Assembly: GCA_944392185.1 (NCBI GenBank)
Contig: CALXVW010000112.1
Coordinates: 1 to 30,655 of the forward strand
From: an uncultured Alphaproteobacteria bacterium
Lineage (GTDB): Bacteria; Pseudomonadota; Alphaproteobacteria; RF32; CAG-239
Direction of reading: 5' to 3'
DNA: 30,655 nucleotides
A program made the translations under genes and the position numbers. The notes beneath the pieces are model-generated. The model searched no databases. It saw nothing but the letters and a program-made list of their open reading frames with translations, and was not told the origin of the DNA. Position 1 is the first letter of the stretch. Each line of letters starts with the position of its first letter. This document shows, one piece after another, positions 12,990 through 21,200 of the stretch.

Positions 12990-13835
12990 ATGGAACAAAG
13001 AATTATCAAAATCGGAAATTTTGAGATTGGCAATAAGTTGCCGCTGGCGTTGCTTTGCGGCCCCTGCCAAATAGAAAGCCGCCAACATGCTATTGATATT
13101 TGCGGCGCAATGGTGGAGATAACTAAGAAATTGGGCATTAACTATGTCTTCAAGGCATCTTTTGACAAAGCCAACCGCACATCGCTGAATGGTCCGCGCG
13201 GTGTTGGCCTGGAAGAGGGAATGCGCACCTTTGATGAGATCAAAAAGCTTTATAACAATATCCCGATAGTGACTGATGTACATGAGCAATACCAATGTGC
13301 GGAGGTCTCCAAACATGTAGACATATTACAAATTCCGGCATTTTTGTGCCGCCAGACGGATTTGGTTGTTGCCGCCGCCAAAACCGGCAAAGTGATAAAC
13401 ATTAAGAAAGGGCAGTTTTTGGCGCCGTGGAATATGAAGACATTGGTTCAAAAATGTGAAGACAGCGGCAATGACAAAGTATGCCTAACCGAGCGAGGTG
13501 TTTCCTTTGGTTATAACACTTTGGTAACGGATATGCGCTCATTTCCGCAAATGGCCAAAGACACCGGCTGTCCCGTAATTATGGATGCCACTCATTCGGT
13601 CCAGCAACCGGGGGGGCTAGGAGGTTCTTCCGGTGGCCAAAGAGAATTTGCTCCGGTGTTGGCCAGAGCGGCGGTGGCCGTGGGCGTTGCTGCAGTTTTC
13701 ATTGAAACACACGATAATCCGGAGAAGGCCTTATCAGACGGCCCCAATGCGATTCCTCTAAAAGATATGGAAAGAGTTTTAACAGAGCTGATGGCATATG
13801 ATAAGATAACCAAAAGCATGATACATGATTATTAA
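12990..13835 (+). CDS. kdsA: KDO-8-phosphate synthase (metal-dependent type)
   Basis: The enzyme condenses arabinose-5-phosphate with phosphoenolpyruvate to give KDO-8-phosphate, the first committed step to the LPS inner-core sugar KDO. The 281-residue TIM-barrel protein shows LLCGPCQIES (about 21-30), FKASFDKANRTS (55-65), the GPRGVGLEEG loop and MDATHSVQQPGG. At the position where E. coli KdsA has Asn26 (GGMNVLES) this protein has Cys26 (GPCQIES), the ligand found in metal-dependent enzymes such as that of Aquifex. ATG 12990 is chosen with AAAGG 8 bases upstream; a GTG at 12981 overlaps that site. Its presence means the organism makes KDO-containing LPS. A terminator follows. Confidence 0.95.
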   Translation: MEQRIIKIGNFEIGNKLPLALLCGPCQIESRQHAIDICGAMVEITKKLGINYVFKASFDKANRTSLNGPRGVGLEEGMRTFDEIKKLYNNIPIVTDVHEQYQCAEVSKHVDILQIPAFLCRQTDLVVAAAKTGKVINIKKGQFLAPWNMKTLVQKCEDSGNDKVCLTERGVSFGYNTLVTDMRSFPQMAKDTGCPVIMDATHSVQQPGGLGGSSGGQREFAPVLARAAVAVGVAAVFIETHDNPEKALSDGPNAIPLKDMERVLTELMAYDKITKSMIHDY

Positions 13836-13839
13836 AAAG

Positions 13840-13874
13840 AAAAGCCTGAGCAACAAACTCAGGCTTTTCTTTTG
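13840..13874 (+). terminator. Terminator after kdsA
   Basis: AAAAGCCTGAG (13840-13850) pairs with CTCAGGCTTTT (13858-13868). The site may serve both kdsA and the convergent gene ending at 13877. Confidence 0.85.
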
Positions 13875-13876
13875 TC

Positions 13877-14206
13877 TTAAGCCAGCATACCGGCAGCAAG
13901 TCCGGCAAAACCGACGGCCAGACCGTTGAGCAACAAAGCCATGGCAACATGATCAATGAGCTCGATGAGATCACGCAGCTTTCTAAGCTCAAGTCTTCTC
14001 TCACTCCAAGAAAGATGAGATTTCCGCAAATTGCGCAGTCCTCTGATTTTCAAAGCATAAGCCCCAAAAAAAACGAGGCCGGAGAGACAAATGAGCTCAA
14101 GCATGATTCTTCCTGCATGGCGCATATCATGTGCAAAGACATAATACGACCACACCAACACGACAACCAAAAAAACAGCTGCCACAAGAGATATAATTCT
14201 TTTCAT
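13877..14206 (-). CDS. Small membrane protein of unknown function
   Basis: A 109-residue product has about three hydrophobic helices: MKRIISLVAAVFLVVVLVWSYYVF, RIMLELICLSGLVFFGAYAL and VAMALLLNGLAVGFAGLAAGML. A basic, helical loop lies between the last two (RGLRNLRKSHLSWSERRLELRKLRDLIELIDH). No family is recognised. It is convergent with kdsA, sharing the terminator region, and divergent from recO. The first helix could also be read as an uncleaved signal. Confidence 0.6.
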   Translation of the reverse strand: MKRIISLVAAVFLVVVLVWSYYVFAHDMRHAGRIMLELICLSGLVFFGAYALKIRGLRNLRKSHLSWSERRLELRKLRDLIELIDHVAMALLLNGLAVGFAGLAAGMLA

Positions 14207-14280
14207 ATATGATAATTTTTAAGTTGTTTCTTTAAGTAAAAAAGATATTAACCGAATAAATTAATTTTGTCAAATTTTTG

Positions 14281-14309
14281 TTGACGGAAAGGCGGCTGAG
14301 AGCTAATTT
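14281..14309 (+). promoter_or_regulatory. Promoter of recO (leaderless start likely)
   Basis: TTGACG (14281-14286), a 17-base spacer and TAATTT (14304-14309). The predicted transcription start falls at or next to the recO ATG at 14317, and no Shine-Dalgarno is present. Confidence 0.5.
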
Positions 14310-14316
14310 CTAAGAT

Positions 14317-15027
14317 ATGAAGTTCACAGATCAAGGCTACATAATAAATTTGCGCCGCCATGGCGAAAAATCTTTGATATTGACTGTTCTGAGCAAAGAA
14401 CACGGCAAAGTGACAGGCTATGTCAAAAATTGCCTAAGCAAGAAGAATTTATCCACATTTCAACTGGGCAATTTGGTAAAAGTTGATGCCTATGCCAGGG
14501 TTGATGAAAATATGCTGCTTTTCAGAGTGGAGCTGGTGTCGCCTTTGGCGGTAAATTTTATGAGTGATAACAATAAACTGAGGGTTTTGAGCTCATTTTG
14601 CAGCCTTTGCAACGCCTGCATGCCCGAGCAAGAGAATTTGGAAAGATTTTATTATTACGCCGATAGTTTTTTTAACCTTATAAATGAAGATAATTGGCTA
14701 GCGCATTATTCTTACTTTGAATTTTATCTTCTTGAATTTTTAGGCGTGGGGCTTGACCTGTCTGTTTGTTCAGCCACCGGTCGGACAGATAATTTGGCTT
14801 ACGTATCGCCCAAAACCGGCCGTGCCGTTTGCGCAGAAGCCGGTGAGCCCTATAAAGACAGATTGTTTAAGTTTCCGCATTTTATTTTACAGCAGGAATA
14901 TTCTCCTTCAAAGGAAGAACTGAGAGATTTATTAAAAATGACGGAGTTTTTCCTCTATAAAAACTTTTTTGCCACACACGGCTTGAAATTTCCGAAATGC
15001 CGTGTTAACTTGGCAGAAATTATATAA
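14317..15027 (+). CDS. recO: DNA repair protein RecO
   Basis: RecO loads RecA onto SSB-coated single-stranded DNA in the RecFOR pathway. The 236-residue length is typical. The N-terminal OB-fold is visible (DQGYIINLRRHGEKSLILTVLSKEHGKVTGYVKN), then a helical region (LRVLSSFCSLCNACMPEQ, FYYYADSFF). The C-terminal part is LLEFLGVGLDLSVCSATGRTDNLAYVSPKTGRAVC, which carries the characteristic Cys-x-x-TG and VSPKTGRAV motifs. The gene is close to parC (26 bases), so the two are probably co-transcribed with the small gene at 17284. Confidence 0.92.
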   Translation: MKFTDQGYIINLRRHGEKSLILTVLSKEHGKVTGYVKNCLSKKNLSTFQLGNLVKVDAYARVDENMLLFRVELVSPLAVNFMSDNNKLRVLSSFCSLCNACMPEQENLERFYYYADSFFNLINEDNWLAHYSYFEFYLLEFLGVGLDLSVCSATGRTDNLAYVSPKTGRAVCAEAGEPYKDRLFKFPHFILQQEYSPSKEELRDLLKMTEFFLYKNFFATHGLKFPKCRVNLAEII

Positions 15028-15053
15028 TAATCAGACTATTGGATATAAAAAAT

Positions 15054-17276
15054 ATGGCAGAACCGCAAGAAAAAATAAAAACCGTTGCCATGGCCGAAGA
15101 GCTGAGCAGCCGCTACCTTTCTTATGCAATGTCCACCATTGTATCAAGATCTTTGCCCGATGTGCGAGATGGCCTAAAACCCGTGCACAGAAGGCTTTTG
15201 TTTGCCATGCGCCAATTGCATTTGGACCCCAAATCGGGCTTCAAAAAATGCGCCCGCGTGGTTGGTGATGTTATCGGTAAATATCACCCCCATGGTGATA
15301 GCGCCGTTTACCAGGCAATGGCACGCCTGGCGCAAGATTTTTCGGTGCGCTATCCTTTGGTTGACGGGCAGGGCAACTTTGGCAATATTGATGGTGACGG
15401 TCCGGCCGCCATGCGTTATACGGAGGCAAGGCTAACCGAGTTTGCCATGGCCTTGATGGAAGGCTTGAATGATGATGCGGTTGATTTCAGAGATACCTAT
15501 GACGGCGAGGAATCAGAGCCGGTAGTAATGCCTGCGGCGGTGCCGAATTTGCTGTGCAATGGTTCTTCGGGTATTGCGGTTGGTATGGCCACCAATATTC
15601 CGCCGCATAACTTATCAGAGGTCTGCGATGCTTTATTGCTGCTGATAGAGAAGCCGGATGTAGAGATTGAGCCTCTGGTTCGTAAGTTAAGAGGGCCTGA
15701 TTTCCCAACAGGTGGTGTGATTGTTGATAAGTTCTCAACCATTTTAGATGCCTATAAGCAAGGACGCGGCAATTTCCGTATTCGTGCCAAATGGGAGAAA
15801 GAAGATTTAGGCATGGGGCAATATCAAATTATTGTCACCGAGATTCCCTATCAGGTTATCAAGTCTAAACTGATAGAGAAGATTGCTCAGCTGTTGATGG
15901 AAAAGAAGATTCCGCTTTTGGCTGATGTGAGGGATGAATCCACGCATGATGTGAGAATTGTTTTAGAGCCCAAGAACAGGAACGTTGATGCCAATATGCT
16001 GATGGAGCTTTTGTTTAAGCAAACGGAGCTTGAGAGCAAATTTGCGCTGAATATGAATGTTTTGGATTCTGACGGCGTGCCAAGAGTGATGAGCATCAAG
16101 GAAGTTTTGGGAGAATATTTGCGTCATCGGCTTCATGTTTTGGAGCGTCGTTCTAATTATCGCCTGCAAAAGATAAACGCACGCTTGGAGATATTGTCAG
16201 GCTATCTGATAGCTTACCTGAATTTGGATGAGATTATCCGCATAATCAGGGAAGAAGATGAGCCCAAAGCGGTGATGATGAAAGAATTTGCGCTGACGGA
16301 TAATCAGGCAGAAGCTATTTTGAATATGAAACTGCGCAGTCTCCGTAAGTTGGAAGAAAGCGAGATTCATAAAGAGTTTGATGATTTGAGCGCCGAGAAA
16401 GGTGAGTTGGAGGCTCTGCTTTCAGATGAGAATTTGCGTTGGCAAAAGGTGGCGGAAGAAATTAAGTATATCAGAGAAAAATTCGGCAAGAAGACGGCAT
16501 TGGGCCGCCGCCGCACGGAGTTTGCCGAAGTTGCCGATGATATAGAAATTTCGATTGAGGCAATGGTAGAAAAAGAGCCGATAACGATTATTTTGTCGCA
16601 AAAAGGGTGGATACGCTGCACCAAGGGGCATAATGATTTAAATGAGGAGTTTAAGTTTAAGGATGATGATGCGCTTTTGATGGCAATCCACGCGCAAACG
16701 ACGGATAAGATTGTTCTGCTGGATACATCGGGTAAGTTTTTCAATATTTCAGCCTCAGAGATACCAAGTGGCAGGGGCTTTGGTCAACCCTTGCGCCTGA
16801 TGATAGACTTGGGTAATAATGATAATATAGTTGATATGTTTGTGTTTGATGCCAAGGCAAAATACCTGATAGCCTCCAATATCGGCAGAGGTTTCGTGGT
16901 AGATGAGAACCATATTGTGGCGCAAACCCGCAACGGCCGCAAGATTATGAACGTGGCGGAAGGCGAGAAACTGGCCTTTTGCAAGAAGCTAACCGGCGAT
17001 ATGGTTGCCGTGATTGGAGATAATCGCAAGCTTCTGATCTTCAAGGTAGAAGAGGTTCCGACCATGGCCAGAGGTCGAGGGGTCACGTTGCAAAAGTATA
17101 AAGACAGCGGTTTGGCAGATATTCAAATTTTCAATGAATCAGAGGGTTTCACCTATACAAGGGCAGGCGGCACCAAGACCGAGACTGAGTTGTTGACCTG
17201 GCTTGGACATCGAGCTCAAGTTGGCAAACTGGCACCTTTCGGTTTCCCAAAGAGCAATAAGTTTCTGAAGGAATAA
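15054..17276 (+). CDS. parC: DNA topoisomerase IV subunit A
   Basis: ParC is the DNA-cleaving subunit of topoisomerase IV, which decatenates replicated chromosomes. The 740-residue product begins MAEPQEKIKT. It contains RSLPDVRDGLKPVHRRLLFAM, the quinolone-region GKYHPHGDSAVYQAMARLAQ (about 76-94), the catalytic Tyr122 in AMRYTEARL, GIAVGMATNIPPHN, and a C-terminal beta-pinwheel region (from about 490) of ParC length. No GyrA-box is seen, supporting ParC over GyrA. The position equal to E. coli Glu84 is Gln87; the Ser80 equivalent is retained. A TTG at 15039 is open, but ATG 15054 fits the family start. The partner parE is not in the window. Confidence 0.94.
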   Translation: MAEPQEKIKTVAMAEELSSRYLSYAMSTIVSRSLPDVRDGLKPVHRRLLFAMRQLHLDPKSGFKKCARVVGDVIGKYHPHGDSAVYQAMARLAQDFSVRYPLVDGQGNFGNIDGDGPAAMRYTEARLTEFAMALMEGLNDDAVDFRDTYDGEESEPVVMPAAVPNLLCNGSSGIAVGMATNIPPHNLSEVCDALLLLIEKPDVEIEPLVRKLRGPDFPTGGVIVDKFSTILDAYKQGRGNFRIRAKWEKEDLGMGQYQIIVTEIPYQVIKSKLIEKIAQLLMEKKIPLLADVRDESTHDVRIVLEPKNRNVDANMLMELLFKQTELESKFALNMNVLDSDGVPRVMSIKEVLGEYLRHRLHVLERRSNYRLQKINARLEILSGYLIAYLNLDEIIRIIREEDEPKAVMMKEFALTDNQAEAILNMKLRSLRKLEESEIHKEFDDLSAEKGELEALLSDENLRWQKVAEEIKYIREKFGKKTALGRRRTEFAEVADDIEISIEAMVEKEPITIILSQKGWIRCTKGHNDLNEEFKFKDDDALLMAIHAQTTDKIVLLDTSGKFFNISASEIPSGRGFGQPLRLMIDLGNNDNIVDMFVFDAKAKYLIASNIGRGFVVDENHIVAQTRNGRKIMNVAEGEKLAFCKKLTGDMVAVIGDNRKLLIFKVEEVPTMARGRGVTLQKYKDSGLADIQIFNESEGFTYTRAGGTKTETELLTWLGHRAQVGKLAPFGFPKSNKFLKE

Positions 17277-17283
17277 AGGTTAG

Positions 17284-17463
17284 ATGTCAGAGATATTGTT
17301 TGAATATATTCGCCAAGGGGCATATGTGAAGGTAACGGCAATAGAGCCGGAGACCAAGATAGAAGCGAGCGTGGTTGTTCCGGCTACGCTGAGCCAAGAA
17401 CAGATGCAAGTGCAGGCCCTGCAAAAGCTAAATTACGTTTTGCGCAAAAAAGCCGAAGAATAA
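17284..17463 (+). CDS. Small DUF6898-like protein
   Basis: A 59-residue frame starts 7 bases after the parC stop, beginning MSEILFEYIRQGAYVKVTAI and ending LQKLNYVLRKKAEE. The pattern MSEILFE-x-G-x-VKV-AI-PET, an alternating strand and then a C-terminal helix, matches the short alphaproteobacterial proteins grouped as DUF6898. Function is unknown. Spacing after parC and the terminator right behind it make it the last gene of the recO-parC unit. I base the call on remembered family pattern, so the name should be confirmed. Confidence 0.7.
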   Translation: MSEILFEYIRQGAYVKVTAIEPETKIEASVVVPATLSQEQMQVQALQKLNYVLRKKAEE

Positions 17464-17466
17464 GAA

Positions 17467-17497
17467 AAAGCCTCGTGAAAACGAGGCTTTGTTTTTT
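17467..17497 (+). terminator. Terminator of recO-parC unit
   Basis: AAAGCCTCG (17467-17475) pairs with CGAGGCTTT (17482-17490), then GTTTTTT. The T-run overlaps the stop codon of the convergent HTH gene. Confidence 0.85.
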
Positions 17498-17735
17498 AGT
17501 CAATCAATTGGATATGGATTTTTTTGCCATAGTATTTGGCCAAGATATAGAGAGTGGAAAGTTGCAGAGAACGCCTGCCGATTTCCATATCATCCAAAAT
17601 GTAGAGTGGTATTTGGGTATCATGAGAGAGCCTCTCTAAAGATAATTGCTTGGACATTCGCAACTGGTGAAGTTGCTGAGCAATAGTTCCGTGATTTTGA
17701 ATAAGCTCTTTGATTGCTTGTTTTTTATTTTTCAT
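17496..17735 (-). CDS. Xre/HTH-type small regulator
   Basis: A 79-residue protein. Residues 18-65 form a helix-turn-helix of the Xre/Cro type (IAQQLHQLRMSKQLSLERLS, then HDTQIPLYILDDMEIGRRSLQLSTLYILAKYYG), ending in a short strand KKIHIQLID. Such proteins act as repressors or antitoxin-like regulators. No toxin partner is adjacent. The start has AGGAG about 9 bases upstream. Its first codons and its whole leader are duplicated at 1-245, so the regulator belongs to a multi-copy cassette. Autoregulation through the leader is an inference. Confidence 0.8.
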   Translation of the reverse strand: MKNKKQAIKELIQNHGTIAQQLHQLRMSKQLSLERLSHDTQIPLYILDDMEIGRRSLQLSTLYILAKYYGKKIHIQLID

Positions 17736-17927
17736 CGTTTCAAACTCCTAAATTTCTTGTTAAAAAGAAACCGCCTTTTTAAGAAAAAAGGCGGGGAGGT
17801 AGAAACTGTAGCGTTACAGTCTGCCTTATTCGATACATAAATGCACTTATATCGGCAGCTCCCCAAAAGAGGAGTTGTTTTTACGCTAAGGAGCTTCTAC
17901 ACTCCGCAGGCGCAACTCGCGCCTGCG
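17736..17927 (-). ncRNA. Structured 5' leader of HTH gene, copy 2 (attenuator-like)
   Basis: From a promoter at 17934-17961 a leader of about 190 nt precedes the HTH gene. It folds into CCGCAGGC/GCCTGCGG (perfect here), CTCC/GGAG stems, CGATA/TATCG and ACTGTA/TACAGT. Last comes CCGCCTTTTT/AAAAAGGCGG (17771-17780/17785-17794), followed on the minus strand by TTTCTTTTTAA. The last hairpin has terminator form and sits 25-35 bases before the ribosome binding site. This could be an attenuator, or the leader may be a separate small RNA. Confidence 0.5.
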
Positions 17928-17933
17928 GAGATG

Positions 17934-17961
17934 ATATTAGAGCAGAAAAATTAAAATGCAA
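17934..17961 (-). promoter_or_regulatory. Putative promoter of HTH leader, copy 2
   Basis: The minus strand reads TTGCAT (17956-17961), a 16-base spacer, TAATAT (17934-17939), the same as copy 1. Confidence 0.45.
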
Positions 17962-18037
17962 TTAATTTGTTTGGAAGGGCAGTGTTTGTTTGGCTAAGGC
18001 ACTGCCGATTAGCGCGCCGACCCAAGGGAGCCGCGCG

Positions 18038-18134
18038 GATTACAGCTTGCTAATCGCTCCAGGCCGTCGCCTGGCGGGTTACAGCTAAATTATGCCCCTG
18101 CCGGCTTCGGCAGCGCTCCAGGCCGTCGCCTAGG
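18038..18134. repeat. Cluster of four short hairpins, copy 2
   Basis: The palindromes are GATTA/TAATC (18038-18055), CCAGGC-cgtc-GCCTGG (18059-18074), CTGCCG-gctt-CGGCAG (18098-18113) and an imperfect CCAGGC-cgtc-GCCTaGG (18118-18134). Order, spacing and loops match 343-425, but the stem bases differ and remain paired. It lies between the HTH promoter and the giant coiled-coil gene. Confidence 0.65.
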
Positions 18135-18248
18135 GTGTGGATAAGTGTAAAGAAGTTACGTTAAGATATTCCCAATTTAAAAATAATGTTTTAAGATACG
18201 GAAAGCCTAGAAAAAGGCAGGGGAATATTATTGACAATGGGGAACAAA

Positions 18249-21200
18249 ATGTCTGAAAAGAATAAAGAAAGCCGCAGCGCTGTTTCGGCTGAAACTCTTC
18301 CGCAATTTATGAATGAGGCACCTCACTCGGTAGAGATAGAGGAGAAGCCCTCATGGCTGAATAACAATTTGCACAAACTGATGATAGGTGTGAGTGCAAT
18401 ATGGTTTGCCATTGTCTTGATATACATCACTCAATTTTTCGGGTGGGATAATTTGTTTTTGATGATGCCCGATGAATTTGGCGGTTTTTTGGCCGGCATC
18501 ACATTGCCGCTGGCGATTATCTGGGTTGTTATGGCCTACATAGACAGAGGCACGTCTTTTAAGCAAGAGGCCAAGTTTTTAAGAGCTTATATGAATCAGT
18601 TGGTATACCCCGAAGAAGGCGCTCCCCAAACGGCCAAAGCCATGGCCGATGCCATACGTTCCCAAGTTGTTGAACTGCAAGAAGTGAGCAAAATGGCCAC
18701 AATTCAGACAGCAAAGATAAAAGATGAAATAAAAGAAAACATCAATGAGTTCACCAAGTTGGTAGCAATTTTAGATAACTATTCTTCTAAGACGATTGTT
18801 GAGCTAAGCGACGGAGTCAAATTTTTAACTCAGAATTTTGAGACTATCACGGATAAGGCCCAAAATTCGGCCGAGACATTCTCAGGATTAAATAGAGTTT
18901 TTGCAGATAGAGCTTTAGAAATAGAGCAAAGTCTTGGAGCTCTTTTTGAAAAAATCCAGCCTCAGCTCAAAGAAATAAAGAGTTCGGCAGAATTTCTGCA
19001 TGAGATTTCAGATGCCAGCAATAATGACATTATCCATGCCAATGAGATGCTGCGCCAGTTTAATGAAGAGACAACAGCCAATTTGAATATGGTAAGTGAG
19101 GCATTAAATGCTCAGTCGCAGACTTTGCAGCAAATATCCGCAGCAGCAGTCACCAATTGTGGGTTATTGAAAAAGACGGTGTCATCAGAAGTTGAGAGTA
19201 TGGCAGTTACCTTAGAAGAGCAAACGGCAAAATTAGAAAATGCCATTGCGGAAAGCAGTCAGGTTATGCGCGGCAAAGTAGATGAACTCACCAAGCGTAC
19301 ATTAGCCAACATAGAAACGATAAATGAGCACGTAAACAAGGGGTTAGACGGCTTAGATGATTCAGTTTCTTTGCAAATTAAAAAAGTTGATGAAGGTATG
19401 TCCAAACACAATCATGAACTGGTAGAACTAATTTCAAAATTAGATGAACACGCCGACAGTGTAAATAAAAAGTTATCAGATCACGGAGATATATTAGCTC
19501 AAGAAATAGACAAGCTAATGGTTCGCAGCAGCAATTTGGAAGACAGTATAACTATTCAAATCAATAATTTAAATAACATTTCGGATCAAGCCATCAACGC
19601 AATGCAAAAAGTTGATAAAGAGTTGGAGAACAACATAGATTCTTTGCAAAATAAGGCATTAGTGGCAAATGGAGATTTGAGTAGTTATATTAAGACATTG
19701 GAAGAAAAGACAGAAGCTTTACAGAAATTAGTAACAGAGGCCATGGAACAAGCAAGCATGGTTGGAGAAGATTTACAGGTTCGCCGCCAATCAATTAAAG
19801 AAACAATATCTGACATATCGGTTCAAGTTCAAGCGTTGAATAATGAAGTTAACGAAGCGGCTGTAAATGTTAAAAAGAATACCGATAATTCTATCACGGC
19901 GATGACGGCAGTTTCCAATAACATGGATAAATGTAGTAATTTACTGAATGAAGCCACATCTATAGTTGTTGCCCAAAGTCAGGTTAGTGAAGCATCCTTA
20001 GCACAACAGCATAAAAACATTACATCAAGTATTGCCAGAGTAGAAGAAATAAAAGCAGAGTTAAAACAGCAATTAGAAACTCTTTCTGAGGCATCGACAG
20101 CTTTAGAAAACAATGCATCAACGGCAGTAGAAAATTTAAAAGAGAGTATATCATCTATGCTGATTTCTTGTAATGATGTAATAAACAAGAGCAAGGCAAT
20201 AAATGATAATTTGAACGATCAAGCTAACCAGTTTGATACATCAGCAAACCGAACATTAGCCAAAGTGACACAATTTGAAAATGTTTTAAATTCGCAAAAT
20301 CAAAATATGGAAGTACTGACGCAAACAATTTCAGAGAGGGTTGCCGGTATTGAAGGAATTTTAAGTCGTCAAACCAAAGAGGTAAGCGAGGTAACGTCAT
20401 CTGCTCTTGAAAGTTTCAAGAAAGCGGCTGATGATTTTGAAGAACAAAGCAAGGCGTTGCATGAAATTTCACGTTCTGCAGTTGAGTATACATCGAATGT
20501 AGCAGCTGGTTTTGATGAAAAAGCCGCTGCACTGAATAGTTTGTTTAAGCAGCAAGAGAATGAATTTTATAACTTCTGCGATAAGATAGCGGATAATGCA
20601 GAAAATATGAGCGAGGCCTTAAAGAAGCAGGTTGGTATTATAGAGCAAAGTGCAGATAAAGTATTTACGCGCATGACAATGTTGGAGGATGATACCTCAC
20701 GTCATACGGAAGCAGTAGTAAACAACTCACATCGTTCGATAGAAAGATTATCAGAGATAGAGTCCATGGTTGAGGCCAAGAATGCAACGGTAAAACAAAT
20801 GGTTGAAGATATTACAAACAATCTCAACAGCATATCCGGCAAAATATTAGAACAGGTTGGCGTTTTCAACGGCGCAGCCAAGAAGATGGAAGAACAGGGA
20901 AAGGAGAGCACCAAAGGTCTTTTGGATAGCTGTAATAAACTTCAAACGGCAGGAGGAGAGCTTACCAAAGCCGGAGCCAATGTCGGCAAGTTGTTAGATG
21001 AGCATACTAAAAACATAGATTTGGCAATAGTTAAGGTTCAAAATCAAAGCGAAGACATTAACAAAGTTTTGTCATCTCAGGCAGAAGCACTGACGGAAGT
21101 AAGCAATACATTGGCAACACAAAGTCGTTTAGGAGAAGCTTCATTAGCACAACAATATAAATATTTGTCTGATGCGGCAGTCAACGTGGCTCAAAAGATG

